The notes: generated from the letters alone by a model not told the origin. 64,000 bases of DNA from Croceibacterium xixiisoli (GCF_009827305.1 NZ_WTYJ01000001.1:1240001-1304000); one strand, 5' to 3'. Positions 34,102 to 43,086 are shown, counted from the first letter of the stretch. A program made the numbers and translations.

Positions 34102-35036
34102 CGCCTGAGCTCTCAATTGTCATCCCCTGTTACAATGAGGCGGAAAATGTCCGGCAGATCTGCGCCGCCGTCACGGTGGAGGCGGAACGGCACGTGGCCA
34201 GCCATGAAATCATCCTGATCGACAATTTCTCGACCGATGGCACGCGGGACATCATGCGCGACATCTGCGCCGCCGATCCGCGCATCCGCGCGATCCTGAA
34301 CAACCGCAATTACGGCCAGATGCGATCGCCCACCCATGGCATCTATCAGGCCAGCGGCGCGGCGGTGATCGGCATGTGTGCCGATTTTCAGGATCCGCCG
34401 GCCATGATCGGGGCCTTCCTGGAACAATGGCGCGCCGGCGCGCAGGTGGTGCTGGCGCAGCGCCGTTCCGAACGCACATCCTGGCTGCTGGGTGCCGCCC
34501 GCCGGGCCGGCTATCGCTTCCTGGGCCGGCATGGTGACTATCCGGTGATTCCCGGCGCCACCGGTTTTGGCCTGTTCGATCGGGTGGTGGTCGATACGCT
34601 GGCCGGCTGGAACGAGCCCGAACCCTTCTTCCGCGGCATGGTGGTGGAAAGCGGCTATCGCATCGCGGTGCTCCCGTTCGATCGGCCCGAACGCGCCGCC
34701 GGCGAAAGCAAGAACGACTTTGCCGCGCTGTTTTCCTTCGCCCTGTCCGGCTTGGCCGGATCGGCCAAATCGCTGCTGCGCCTGCCGGTGATGCTGTCCT
34801 TCTGGGCCGGGGGTGCCGCGCTGCTGCTGGCGCTGGCCGCGCTGATCGCGCTGGTGTTGGGCGGGCCGTTCTGGCCGCTGCTGGGGCTGACGGCGATGAC
34901 CGGCATGTTCGCACTGCTGCTGCTGTTCCTCGGCCTGATCGGGGAACAGGTGCGGCTGATTTCCGAACGCACCCGCGGCGTGCCTTTGGTGATAGAGGCT
35001 GAACGCATCAATTTCGGGCCGGACACGCTGCCGTGA
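34098..35036 (+). CDS. GtrB/DPM1-like polyprenyl-phosphate glycosyltransferase (GT2)
   Basis: This 312-residue protein has a GT-A family 2 domain: LSIVIPCYNEAENV, the IDNFSTDGT nucleotide-binding loop and CADFQDPP (Asp96/Asp99, metal/sugar binding). Two C-terminal membrane helices follow (about 235-260 and 265-290), an architecture typical of enzymes that transfer a sugar from NDP-sugar to undecaprenyl phosphate. With the GtrA-like protein at 39170 and the GT87-like enzyme next door, a lipid-linked-sugar pathway is likely. The start is a GTG at 34098 overlapping the preceding TGA. Confidence 0.88.
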   Translation: MTPELSIVIPCYNEAENVRQICAAVTVEAERHVASHEIILIDNFSTDGTRDIMRDICAADPRIRAILNNRNYGQMRSPTHGIYQASGAAVIGMCADFQDPPAMIGAFLEQWRAGAQVVLAQRRSERTSWLLGAARRAGYRFLGRHGDYPVIPGATGFGLFDRVVVDTLAGWNEPEPFFRGMVVESGYRIAVLPFDRPERAAGESKNDFAALFSFALSGLAGSAKSLLRLPVMLSFWAGGAALLLALAALIALVLGGPFWPLLGLTAMTGMFALLLLFLGLIGEQVRLISERTRGVPLVIEAERINFGPDTLP

Positions 35037-36343
35037 AGGAGCGGGCACGGTTGCGGCCGGGAATGCTGCCCGAAATGCTGTTGGCCGCCGCCGTGCTGGC
35101 CAGCCTGGCCTGGACCGTGTCGTTCTTCATCACGAAGGGCTATCTGCCGTCGCCCTTCGTGTTCGACACCAATGACACTTTCATGGATTGGTTCAACACC
35201 GCCTATTGGGCCAACAATCCCGGCGCCTATGATGTCTGGCGCACGATCTACCCGCCGCTTTCCTTCGTCTTCCTCGACATGTTCAGCCTGCAGGGCTGCT
35301 ATCTCGATTCCCCCTTCCATGCGCGCGATTGCGACTGGCTGGGGCGGGCGACGATCTACAGCTTCTATGTGATCGATGTGGTGCTGATCTGGCTCACCCT
35401 GCGCCGGGTCGATCGCGCCACCGCTCCCATGCGCACGATCGCCCTGGGACTGGGCCTGCCGCTGCTGTTCACGCTGGAACGCGGCAATCTGATCGTGGTC
35501 GGTTTCGCCTGTTTCGTGCTGGCGCATGGGCCGCTGCTGCAATCGCGCTGGCTGCGCGCGCTGGCGGGCGCGGCGACGATCAATTTCAAACCCTATCTGG
35601 TGCTGCCGATGCTGGCCGATGCGGTGAAGCGCGACTGGCGCCCGCTCGAAATCGCCGGCATCGCCACGATCCTGCTCTACCTCCTCACGCTGGCGCTGGT
35701 GGGCGCAGGCACGCCGGGGGAAATCGTGTCCAACACCGCCAATTGGGTGGTGTTCCAGAGCGGGCAGGTCTGGAACGAGATCAACTATTCCACCAGCTAC
35801 GCTCCGCTGATGCTGGTGGAAAAGGCGCCGATCCCGCTGCTCCAGTTCGTGTCTTCGGAAACGGTCGACACCATCATCCTGCTGGCATCCAGCGTCATCC
35901 GCTCGACCCAGGTGATCGCGCTGATCGCGCTGCTGGCCGCCTGGGTTCAGCCTGGCGCGGTTACCCGCGAACGGGTCGCGGCGCTGCTGCTGGGCGCCTA
36001 TCTCGTCACCCAGTCGCCCGGGGGCTATACCCAGACCTTCCTGCTGTTCCTGGTGTTTCTGGAACCCTGGCGCCGGCTCGGCCCGATCCTGGCGATCATT
36101 TGTGCCTATCTGCTGTGCCTGGTCGGCGATTGGTCGATCTCGACCGTGCTGGAACTGTCCACCCCGTCATGGCTCAGCGGCCGCCCGGTGGAACCGGCTT
36201 TCGGCCTGACCATGGGCCATTTCCTGCGCCCCGGCATCATCGCTTTGCTGGTCTGGGGCCTGTCGGTCGACACCATCTTCCAGAGCCTGCGCGCCCATCG
36301 CGGCCATCGCCCGGTTCTGGGCCTCAAGGGAGCACAAGCATGA
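35033..36343 (+). CDS. Multi-span GT-C glycosyltransferase, GT87/DUF2029-like
   Basis: This 436-residue protein has about ten hydrophobic helices. The first periplasmic loop carries an acidic motif (FDTNDTFMDWFNTAYWA) of the type that forms GT-C active sites, and YPPLSFVF and ERGNLIVVGF are characteristic of the DUF2029/GT87 family. Such enzymes use polyprenyl-phosphate-linked sugars in the periplasm. It would use the product made by the upstream GT2 and flipped by the GtrA-like protein. GTG 35033 overlaps the previous stop. The family call is by pattern; the acceptor is unknown. Confidence 0.8.
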   Translation: MKERARLRPGMLPEMLLAAAVLASLAWTVSFFITKGYLPSPFVFDTNDTFMDWFNTAYWANNPGAYDVWRTIYPPLSFVFLDMFSLQGCYLDSPFHARDCDWLGRATIYSFYVIDVVLIWLTLRRVDRATAPMRTIALGLGLPLLFTLERGNLIVVGFACFVLAHGPLLQSRWLRALAGAATINFKPYLVLPMLADAVKRDWRPLEIAGIATILLYLLTLALVGAGTPGEIVSNTANWVVFQSGQVWNEINYSTSYAPLMLVEKAPIPLLQFVSSETVDTIILLASSVIRSTQVIALIALLAAWVQPGAVTRERVAALLLGAYLVTQSPGGYTQTFLLFLVFLEPWRRLGPILAIICAYLLCLVGDWSISTVLELSTPSWLSGRPVEPAFGLTMGHFLRPGIIALLVWGLSVDTIFQSLRAHRGHRPVLGLKGAQA

Positions 36344-37353
36344 TCCTGCAACAGGATCTCGACGCGGTTCACACCAGCCTCGCGCCGCTCTGGCCCCGGC
36401 TGGATGGCGCGCGCATTTTCATGACCGGCGGCACCGGCTTCATCGGTCGCTGGATGCTGGAAGCGCTGGCCCGCGCCGATGCCGATGTGGATGTCGTGGT
36501 GCTCAGCCGCGATCCGGACGCCTTTGCCGCGCGCGCGCCGCATCTGGCGGCTCGTTTCACCCTGTTGCACGGCGATGTGCTGGGCTTCGATCCCCCGCCG
36601 GGGCGCTTCACCCATGTGATCCATGCCGCCACCGATGCCAGCGCCGCGCTGAATGCGCAGGATCCGCGCCGCATGTTCGACACCATCGTCACCGGCACGC
36701 GCCGCGCGCTGGATCTGGCGCAGGACCGTGGGGCAGGGCGCTTCCTGTTCCTGAGTTCGGGTGCGGTCTATGGCATTCAGCCGCCGGAGATCAGCCATGT
36801 CGGGGAAGACTGGCATGGCGGGCCCGATCCGCTCGATCCGCGTTCTGCTTATGGGGAGGGGAAGCGCGCCGCCGAAATGCTCTGCGCCATCTATGGCAAG
36901 CAGTTCGGCCTTGATGTGGTCGGCGCGCGCATCTTCGCTCTGCTCGGGCCGCTGCTGTCGCTCGACATCCATTTCGCCGCCGGCAATTTCATCCGCGATG
37001 CCATGGCCGGCCGCACGATCCGCATCGAAAGCGCGGGCCAGGCGCAGCGATCCTATCTCTATATCGCCGATCTCACCGTCTGGCTGTGGACGCTGCTGAT
37101 CGCCGGCGCGCCGGGCACAACCTACAATATGGGCTCGGAAGAGGCGGTCTCGATCGCCGATCTCGCCCGCCGCACCGCCGCGCTGCTCGGCGCGCCCGAT
37201 GTCGAAGTGCTCGGGCGGCCCGATCCGGGCTGGAACCCGGGCCGCTATGTCCCCTCTACCGCGCGTATCCGGCAGGATCTGGGCCTCTCGCTCACTGTCG
37301 ATCTGGATCAGGCGATCCGCCGCACCGCGCTTCACAACGGATGGAATCCATGA
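36340..37353 (+). CDS. NAD-dependent epimerase/dehydratase (nucleotide-sugar SDR)
   Basis: This 337-residue extended short-chain dehydrogenase has the NAD-binding motif TGGTGFIG (29-36), the LSSGAVYG strand with catalytic Ser, and the YxxxK pair Tyr171/Lys175 (AYGEGKRAAEM). The C-terminal half (RSYLYIADLTVWLWTLL, TYNMGSEEAVSI) is typical of sugar-nucleotide epimerases and dehydratases. It is probably an activated-sugar modifying step for the glycan made by this operon. ATG 36340 overlaps the preceding stop by ATGA. Epimerase, reductase and decarboxylase activities cannot be separated by eye. Confidence 0.9.
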   Translation: MILQQDLDAVHTSLAPLWPRLDGARIFMTGGTGFIGRWMLEALARADADVDVVVLSRDPDAFAARAPHLAARFTLLHGDVLGFDPPPGRFTHVIHAATDASAALNAQDPRRMFDTIVTGTRRALDLAQDRGAGRFLFLSSGAVYGIQPPEISHVGEDWHGGPDPLDPRSAYGEGKRAAEMLCAIYGKQFGLDVVGARIFALLGPLLSLDIHFAAGNFIRDAMAGRTIRIESAGQAQRSYLYIADLTVWLWTLLIAGAPGTTYNMGSEEAVSIADLARRTAALLGAPDVEVLGRPDPGWNPGRYVPSTARIRQDLGLSLTVDLDQAIRRTALHNGWNP

Positions 37354-39173
37354 ATCTCGTCAAGCTTTCGGATTGGGTCGCCAACACGCTGGTGCAGCAC
37401 GGCATCGAAGATGTCTTCATGCTCACCGGCGGCGGGGCCATGCACCTCAACCATTCGCTGGGCACCCATGCGGCGCTGACGACCACCTTCACCCATCATG
37501 AGCAGGCGCTGGCCATGGCGGCGGAGGCTTATTACCGCCTCACCAACCGTCTGGCGGTGGTCAATGTCACCTCCGGTCCGGGCGGCACCAATGCCATCAC
37601 CGGCGTTTATGGCGCCTATGTCGATTCCATCGGCATGCTGGTGATTTCCGGCCAGGTGAAGATCGAAACCACGGTCCGCGCCACCGGCCTGCCGCTGCGC
37701 CAGATGGGTGATCAGGAACTCGATATCGAAGAACTGGTCCGCCCGGTCACCAAATATGCGGTGATGGTCACCGATCCCCGATCGATCCGCTACCATCTGG
37801 AAAAGGCGATCTATCTGGCGACCAGCGGCCGGCCCGGCCCGGTGTGGCTCGATATTCCGCTCGATGTGCAGGCGGCCAAGATCGATCCCGATGATCTGCT
37901 GCCCGGTTTCGACCCGGCGGAGCTGGATGAACCCTGGGCCGCGACCGATCTTGCCACTGCGGCCGAAGATATCCTGGCTCGCATCGCTGCGGCCGAACGG
38001 CCGGTCATCCTGGCCGGGGGCGGGGTGCGCCTGTCCGGCGCGCATGCGCAATTCCTGCAGCTGATCGAAAAGCTTGGCGTGCCGGTCGTCACCGGCTGGA
38101 ACGCGCATGATGTGCTTTGGAACGATCACCCGCTCTATTGCGGGCGCCCGGGCACGGTCGGCGATCGCGGCGGCAATATGGTCACGCAAAGCGCGGATCT
38201 GCTGGTCATCCTGGGCAGCCGGCTCAACATCCGCCAGGTCAGCTACAATTGGAAAAGCTTCGCCCGTGAAGCCTACAAGATCTGGGTCGATGTCGATCCG
38301 GTCGAACTGGCCAAGCCCACCGTCACGCCGGATATGCCGGTGGTGGCCGATCTGGCCGATCTGATCCCGCAATTGCTGGCCAGCCCCTATGCCGGGCCCA
38401 CGCAAACCCATGCCGAATGGCTGGGCTGGTCGCGCGAACGGGTGGCCAATTTCCCCACCGTCCTGCCCGAATACCGCGGACACGGGCCCAATATTCACCC
38501 CTATGTCGCGATGGACGAATTGTTCGGCCAGCTCGATGGCGATGACGTGGTCGTCACCGGCAATGGCAGCGCCTGCGTGGTCAGCTTCCAGACCGCCCAT
38601 CTGCATGATGGGCAGCGGCTGTGGACCAATTCCGGCTGTGCCACCATGGGTTATGATCTGCCCGCCGCAATCGGCGTCTGGGCCGCCACCAAGGGGCAGA
38701 AGCGGATCATCGCCATTGCGGGCGACGGCAGTATCATGATGAACTTGCAGGAAATGCAGACCATCGCCGGTTATGGCATGCCGGTGAAGGTGTTCCTGAT
38801 CAACAACAGCGGTTATGTCTCGATCTTCCAGACCCATCGCAATTTCTTCAACGGGGTGGAAGTCGGCGGCGGGCCGAAGAGCAATGTCACCTTCCCGCAG
38901 TTCGGCCGTTTGGCGGAGGCGTTCGGGTTCCGCTATTTTCGCGCGGAATCGCACAATGATCTGCCCGGCACGATTGCCCAGGCGCTGGCCGCCGATGGCC
39001 CTGTGCTGTGCGAACTGATGATCGATGAACATGTCGGCTTCGCACCCAAACTGGGGGCGAAGGCGCATCCCGATGGGCGCATCACCTCGCCCGCGCTCGA
39101 AGATCTGTCCCCCTTCCTGCCGCGCGATGTGCTGGCGGCGAACATGCGTATTCCCCTGATGGAGGAATCATGA
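37350..39173 (+). CDS. ThDP-dependent enzyme, acetolactate-synthase-like, glycan-associated
   Basis: This 607-residue protein has the three-domain layout of pyruvate-oxidase/acetolactate-synthase enzymes: a PYR domain with activating Glu51 (THHEQALAMAAEAYYR), a central domain (ERPVILAGGGVRLSGA), and a PP domain with GDG-(N)-NN (Gly458-Asp-Gly to Asn485-Asn486) that binds ThDP and Mg. It is not a housekeeping IlvB, because it is embedded in a polysaccharide operon. Related ThDP enzymes in O-antigen clusters (for example YerE of yersiniose synthesis) attach a two-carbon unit to a keto-sugar. A branched-chain sugar is therefore plausible but unproven. ATGA overlaps join it to both neighbours. 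Confidence 0.9.
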   Translation: MNLVKLSDWVANTLVQHGIEDVFMLTGGGAMHLNHSLGTHAALTTTFTHHEQALAMAAEAYYRLTNRLAVVNVTSGPGGTNAITGVYGAYVDSIGMLVISGQVKIETTVRATGLPLRQMGDQELDIEELVRPVTKYAVMVTDPRSIRYHLEKAIYLATSGRPGPVWLDIPLDVQAAKIDPDDLLPGFDPAELDEPWAATDLATAAEDILARIAAAERPVILAGGGVRLSGAHAQFLQLIEKLGVPVVTGWNAHDVLWNDHPLYCGRPGTVGDRGGNMVTQSADLLVILGSRLNIRQVSYNWKSFAREAYKIWVDVDPVELAKPTVTPDMPVVADLADLIPQLLASPYAGPTQTHAEWLGWSRERVANFPTVLPEYRGHGPNIHPYVAMDELFGQLDGDDVVVTGNGSACVVSFQTAHLHDGQRLWTNSGCATMGYDLPAAIGVWAATKGQKRIIAIAGDGSIMMNLQEMQTIAGYGMPVKVFLINNSGYVSIFQTHRNFFNGVEVGGGPKSNVTFPQFGRLAEAFGFRYFRAESHNDLPGTIAQALAADGPVLCELMIDEHVGFAPKLGAKAHPDGRITSPALEDLSPFLPRDVLAANMRIPLMEES

Positions 39174-39622
39174 TCGCCCGGTCGATCGTTCAGAAGATCA
39201 ACCGGACGATCGGGGGCGATCGGCGCCCGCTGCGCTTCATCGCGGCGGGGGCGGCCAACACCGTGTTCGGCCTCGGCATCTATCCATTGCTGCTGTGGTC
39301 CGTGCCGCTGTTGCACACGCATTATCTGGTCGCGCTCGGCATCGCCCAGGCGGTCAGCCTGTGCTTCGCCTTCGCCACCTACAAGCTTGGGGTGTTCCGG
39401 ACGCGCGGCAATATCCTGCGCGAATTCGGCACTTTCGCCAGTTTCTATCTCGTCAATTACGCCGCCAATTGGGTGGCCCTGCCGTTGCTGGTGGAGGTGG
39501 GCGGGGCCCAGCCGGTCATCGCGCAGCTGGGCTTCGCCTTCGTGCTGATCGTCACCAGCTGGTTCTGGCACAGCAAGGTGACCTTTCGCAGCGCCGGCGC
39601 CACCGCTGGGAGTGAACCATGA
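39170..39622 (+). CDS. GtrA-like flippase family protein
   Basis: This 150-residue protein has four predicted membrane helices (PLRFIAAGAANTVFGLGIYPLLL; YLVALGIAQAVSLCFAFAT; GTFASFYLVNYAANWVALPLLV; VIAQLGFAFVLIVTSWFWHSKVTF), with the RF.A.G..NT.. start and the final FWHSKVTF typical of GtrA/DPMS-flippase-like proteins. GtrA is thought to flip polyprenyl-phosphate sugars across the inner membrane. It fits between the GT2 and GT-C enzymes of the same operon and overlaps both neighbours by ATGA. Confidence 0.88.
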   Translation: MIARSIVQKINRTIGGDRRPLRFIAAGAANTVFGLGIYPLLLWSVPLLHTHYLVALGIAQAVSLCFAFATYKLGVFRTRGNILREFGTFASFYLVNYAANWVALPLLVEVGGAQPVIAQLGFAFVLIVTSWFWHSKVTFRSAGATAGSEP

Positions 39623-40527
39623 ATGCCTTTCTCCACCGTTCCTGCCCGGCCTGCGGCGAACAGGGCGCCCCGCCGGAAATGCGCGCGGGCAAGATGGCCG
39701 AAGCCATGGAACTGGGCGCGCTGCGGTCCTTCTGGGCCGGGCTGTTCAAGGAAAAATGCTTCTTCACCTATCACCGCTGCCAGACCTGCGAACTGCTCTA
39801 CAATCCGGTGTTCTTCACCCAGGATCAGCTGGTCGAACTCTATTCGCAGATGGCCCCGAACATGGACATGGTCAGTGACGAGGCGATCATCGCCACCCAG
39901 CGCGGCTATTACCAGCGTGTCCTGCGCCAGCATGGCGGCCAGTCGGGCGGCTATCTCGAAATCGGGCCCGATGTCGGCCACATCGTCTATGAAGCGGCGG
40001 CACGCGGCACCTTCGATCATTTCTATCTGTTCGAACCCAATCGCGCGATCCACGGTCGGCTGCGCGCGGCGGCCAGCGGCTGGCCGGTCACGCTGTCTGC
40101 CGGGATGAAGGATCTGTCCATGGTGCCCGATGGCTCGGTCGGCATGGCGGTGATGGTCCATGTGCTCGATCATCTGCTCGATCCGCTGGCCATGCTTATC
40201 CAGATCCGCGCGAAGCTGCGCCCGGGCGGCTCGCTGATGATCGTCACCCACAACGAAGGATCGCTGCTGCGCCGGGTGATGGGCGAACGCTGGCCGCCCT
40301 TCTGCCTCCAGCATCCCGAACTCTACCGCCCGCAAACCATCGCCTCATTGCTGACGCGGGCCGGTTTTCACAATGTGGTGGTCGAACGCAGCCGCAATGT
40401 CTTCCCGCTCGATTTCCTCGCCAAACAGGCGGTCTGGGCGGCGGGGCTGCAGGTGAAGAACGTGCCGCTGCCATCGATCCCGATCGGGCTCAAGCTGGGC
40501 AATATCCTCACCCTGGCGCGCGGCTGA
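39619..40527 (+). CDS. Class I SAM methyltransferase with N-terminal zinc finger
   Basis: This 302-residue protein begins with a C..C...C..C zinc site (CPACG at 9-13, then RCQTCELLYNP), as in sugar C-methyltransferases of the TylCIII/NovU type. A Rossmann methyltransferase domain follows: motif I YLEIGPDVGH, DHFYLFEPNR (acidic end of strand 2) and VGMAVMVHVLDHLLDP. It may methylate a nucleotide-linked keto-sugar produced by the epimerase and ThDP enzyme. It is the last gene of the operon, and a terminator follows at 40566. Confidence 0.87.
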   Translation: MNAFLHRSCPACGEQGAPPEMRAGKMAEAMELGALRSFWAGLFKEKCFFTYHRCQTCELLYNPVFFTQDQLVELYSQMAPNMDMVSDEAIIATQRGYYQRVLRQHGGQSGGYLEIGPDVGHIVYEAAARGTFDHFYLFEPNRAIHGRLRAAASGWPVTLSAGMKDLSMVPDGSVGMAVMVHVLDHLLDPLAMLIQIRAKLRPGGSLMIVTHNEGSLLRRVMGERWPPFCLQHPELYRPQTIASLLTRAGFHNVVVERSRNVFPLDFLAKQAVWAAGLQVKNVPLPSIPIGLKLGNILTLARG

Positions 40528-40565
40528 CGCAATCCGGATAGTGGCAGAATGGCAACATTTCTGCT

Positions 40566-40595
40566 AGAAACATTCATTCATGTTTCTGTCTTTTT
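40566..40595 (+). terminator. Intrinsic terminator of the glycan operon
   Basis: A perfect 8-bp stem, AGAAACAT (40566-40573) with ATGTTTCT (40580-40587), is followed by GTCTTTTT. It lies 38 bases past the methyltransferase stop. It is the only strong terminator seen since the operon's start at 29445. Confidence 0.75.
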
Positions 40596-40652
40596 CCAGC
40601 AACGAAAGCGTCATCAGCGCATGAAATAGGCGCGCCCCTGACGAAAGTCGGT

Positions 40653-40680
40653 GCCGCGAACACGACGTTCGCGGCGTTTT
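40653..40680 (+). promoter_or_regulatory. Leader hairpin with T-tract just before a TonB-receptor start
   Basis: A perfect 9-bp stem, GCCGCGAAC (40653-40661), ACGAC loop, GTTCGCGGC (40667-40675), is followed by GTTTT. It ends about 16 bases before the ATG at 40696 and just ahead of the ribosome-binding sequence AGGGGG. The operon before it already has its own terminator, so this may be an attenuator, a protein- or RNA-binding site, or a backup terminator. Confidence 0.45.
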
Positions 40681-40695
40681 GCTGCCAGGGGGCTT

Positions 40696-43044
40696 ATGTT
40701 TCAGAAATCCGTATCCGTTTCCCTTTTCGCATTGGCCGTCGCCACGGGCTTTGCCAGCCCGGCGCTCGCGCAAGACGCTGCAGCGGGAATTGCGGATAAT
40801 ACCGACGCCAATCAGATCGTCGTGATCGGCAGCGGGCAGACCCGCTCGGTCTCGACGCTGTTGCCGTCCAACCTCGATGTGTTGCCGCCGGGCACCAGCG
40901 CGCAGAAGGCGCTGAACTTCCTGCCGGGCGTCAGCGCGCAATCGATCGACGCGCTGGGCGTGAACGAAAAATCGATGTCGCTGCAGGTGCGCGGCTTCAA
41001 CACCACCCATCTGGGCTACACGCTGGACGGCGTGCCGCTGGGTGACGGGGCCTATAACAATTATAACGGCCTTTCGATCAGCCGCGCGCTGATTTCCGAA
41101 AACCTCGGCCGCGCCGAACTGGCAACGGGCATCGCCGGTCTGGCCATTCCTTCCACCAGCAATCTGGGCGGGGCGGTCACCTATTTCTCCAGCGATCCGC
41201 GCCGTGACATGGGCCTGTCGGTCAATGGCACGCTGGGCAGCGAAAATGCCAAGCGCGTCTATGCCCGCTTCGACACCGGCAACCACGGCGGCTTCTCGGC
41301 CTATCTGTCGGGCCAGTACCATCGTTATGATCTGTTCGTGGATCAGGATGCCTATAATGAATCCACCGGCAAGCAGCTCAATGCCAAGCTGATGTATGAA
41401 TTCACCGGCGGCACGATCACCGCCTTTGCCGATATCTCGCGCACCAATCAGGCGAGCGACGCCTATATCTCCAAGGATATGCTCGATCGCCTTGGCTGGG
41501 ATCAGGGTGGTTATGCGCCCGACTGGCAGGGCTATGTCGATCGCGCCTATTGCTCGGTCACCGGCCCGACCGCGCCGACCAAATGCGTGCAGCCCGTCTC
41601 GCCCGAAACGCTGTCGGACGTTACCTTCACCAATGGCCAGATCCTGCGCAGCGACAATCTCTATTACCTGGCTGGCGATTTCGACATCACCCGTTCGATC
41701 GGCCTGCGCGTGCAGGGCTATCACCACAAGAACAAGGGCGCCGGCAACAACTGGATCATGGGCTGGTCGAAACAGGATACGGCCGACACCTCCGACGATG
41801 TGCCCGTCCGCATCCGTGACACCCGCTACACCATCGATCGCAGCGGCATCCTGGCCAGTGTCGATTGGGAAGCCGGCTTCAACCATCTGCAGGCCGGTGC
41901 CTGGTTCGAAGACAACACCAGCAGCGCGGCGCGTTATATCTGGACCAACGTGAAGGGCCCCTTCAGCCTGGCCCAATATCTCGAAGGGCAGCCGGATCTG
42001 GCCCAATGGGTGCAGGAAACCCATTGGAAGACCTGGCAGTTCTATATCCAGGACACGGTGAAGCTGTTCGATGATGCGCTGACCATCGATTTCGGGTTCA
42101 AGAGCACCTATTCCCGCTCCGATGCCCGCGCGATCGACGGCATCGCCAAGGCCGCCCCGCCAGCCTCCAGCCAGTTCGCCAGCGGCACCTTGGTGGCGAA
42201 GGACAATTTCCTTCCCGAACTGGGCATCCATTGGGATGTTGCACCGGGCCACGAACTCTATGCCAGCTATGCCGAAAACATGGCCATGTTCCAGGGCGGC
42301 TTCAAGCTCGGGCCGCAGTCCGTGTCACAGGCGGTGTGGGATCTTCAGGGCCACCATCTGAAGCCGGAAACCTCGCGCAGCTTCGAAGGCGGCTATCGCT
42401 ATGTCAGCGGCCCGCTGCAGATCTCGCTGGCGGCCTACAACACCAATTTCGATGATCGCCTGCTGCAGTACAATCCGTGCCCGACCAATCAGCAGCAGAA
42501 TCCGGGCTGCGGCAATTCCTTCCACAATGCCGGTGGCATCACCAGCCGCGGCGTGGAACTGGGCGTGCTGTGGAAACCGGCACCCTGGGTCAGCTGGTAC
42601 AACTCCGCATCCTACAATGATTCCACCTATGACGAGAATCTGAACTGGTGCACCGGCGCCACCTGCGTGATCAAGCAGACCGCCGGCAAGCAGCAGGTCG
42701 ATACCCCGCGTGAAATGTTCGCCAGCATGCTGACGCTGACCGAAGGCGGCTTCTCCGGATCCTTGATGGGGAAATATACCGGCAAGCGGTATTACACCTA
42801 CACCAATGACCAGAGCTTCGGCGGCTATGTCACGCTCGATCTGGGGCTGGGCTACAGCTTCGGTGACATGGGTCCGATGAAGGGCGCCAAGCTGTCGCTC
42901 AACGTCACCAATCTGACCAACCATCGCTATGCGACCAATTTCGACAGCAGCGTGTTCGCGCCCGATGATGCCAATGGCACCATCGCCGTGTTCCACGCAT
43001 CGGCCCCGCGCCAGGTGTTCGGATCGCTGAGCTTCGGTTTCTAA
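40696..43044 (+). CDS. TonB-dependent receptor
   Basis: This 782-residue outer-membrane receptor from ATG 40696 (AGGGGG upstream) has a signal peptide (VSLFALAVATGFASPALAQ), a TonB-box-like NQIVVIGSGQTR, a plug (LNFLPGVSAQSIDALG, LQVRGFNTTHLGYTLDGVPLGDG, ELATGIAGLAIPSTSNLGGAV) and a barrel ending LSFGF, a good C-terminal OMP signature. There is no STN domain, so it takes no part in FecR signalling. Cys pairs in barrel loops (AYCSVTGPTAPTKCVQ; NWCTGATCVI) suggest surface disulfides. The substrate is unknown. The nearest functional context is the glycan operon upstream. Confidence 0.93.
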   Translation: MFQKSVSVSLFALAVATGFASPALAQDAAAGIADNTDANQIVVIGSGQTRSVSTLLPSNLDVLPPGTSAQKALNFLPGVSAQSIDALGVNEKSMSLQVRGFNTTHLGYTLDGVPLGDGAYNNYNGLSISRALISENLGRAELATGIAGLAIPSTSNLGGAVTYFSSDPRRDMGLSVNGTLGSENAKRVYARFDTGNHGGFSAYLSGQYHRYDLFVDQDAYNESTGKQLNAKLMYEFTGGTITAFADISRTNQASDAYISKDMLDRLGWDQGGYAPDWQGYVDRAYCSVTGPTAPTKCVQPVSPETLSDVTFTNGQILRSDNLYYLAGDFDITRSIGLRVQGYHHKNKGAGNNWIMGWSKQDTADTSDDVPVRIRDTRYTIDRSGILASVDWEAGFNHLQAGAWFEDNTSSAARYIWTNVKGPFSLAQYLEGQPDLAQWVQETHWKTWQFYIQDTVKLFDDALTIDFGFKSTYSRSDARAIDGIAKAAPPASSQFASGTLVAKDNFLPELGIHWDVAPGHELYASYAENMAMFQGGFKLGPQSVSQAVWDLQGHHLKPETSRSFEGGYRYVSGPLQISLAAYNTNFDDRLLQYNPCPTNQQQNPGCGNSFHNAGGITSRGVELGVLWKPAPWVSWYNSASYNDSTYDENLNWCTGATCVIKQTAGKQQVDTPREMFASMLTLTEGGFSGSLMGKYTGKRYYTYTNDQSFGGYVTLDLGLGYSFGDMGPMKGAKLSLNVTNLTNHRYATNFDSSVFAPDDANGTIAVFHASAPRQVFGSLSFGF

Positions 43045-43049
43045 GCTCT

Positions 43050-43086
43050 TGCAAAACAAATGGGCGGCTCCTTGCGGAGCCGCCCA
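43050..43086 (-). terminator. Intrinsic terminator of the outer-membrane barrel gene
   Basis: A perfect 11-bp stem, TGGGCGGCTCC (43061-43071) with GGAGCCGCCCA (43076-43086), is followed on the minus strand by TTTGTTTTGC. It lies just past the stop of the minus-strand gene and is placed between two convergent genes. On the plus strand it has no T-tract. Confidence 0.8.
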
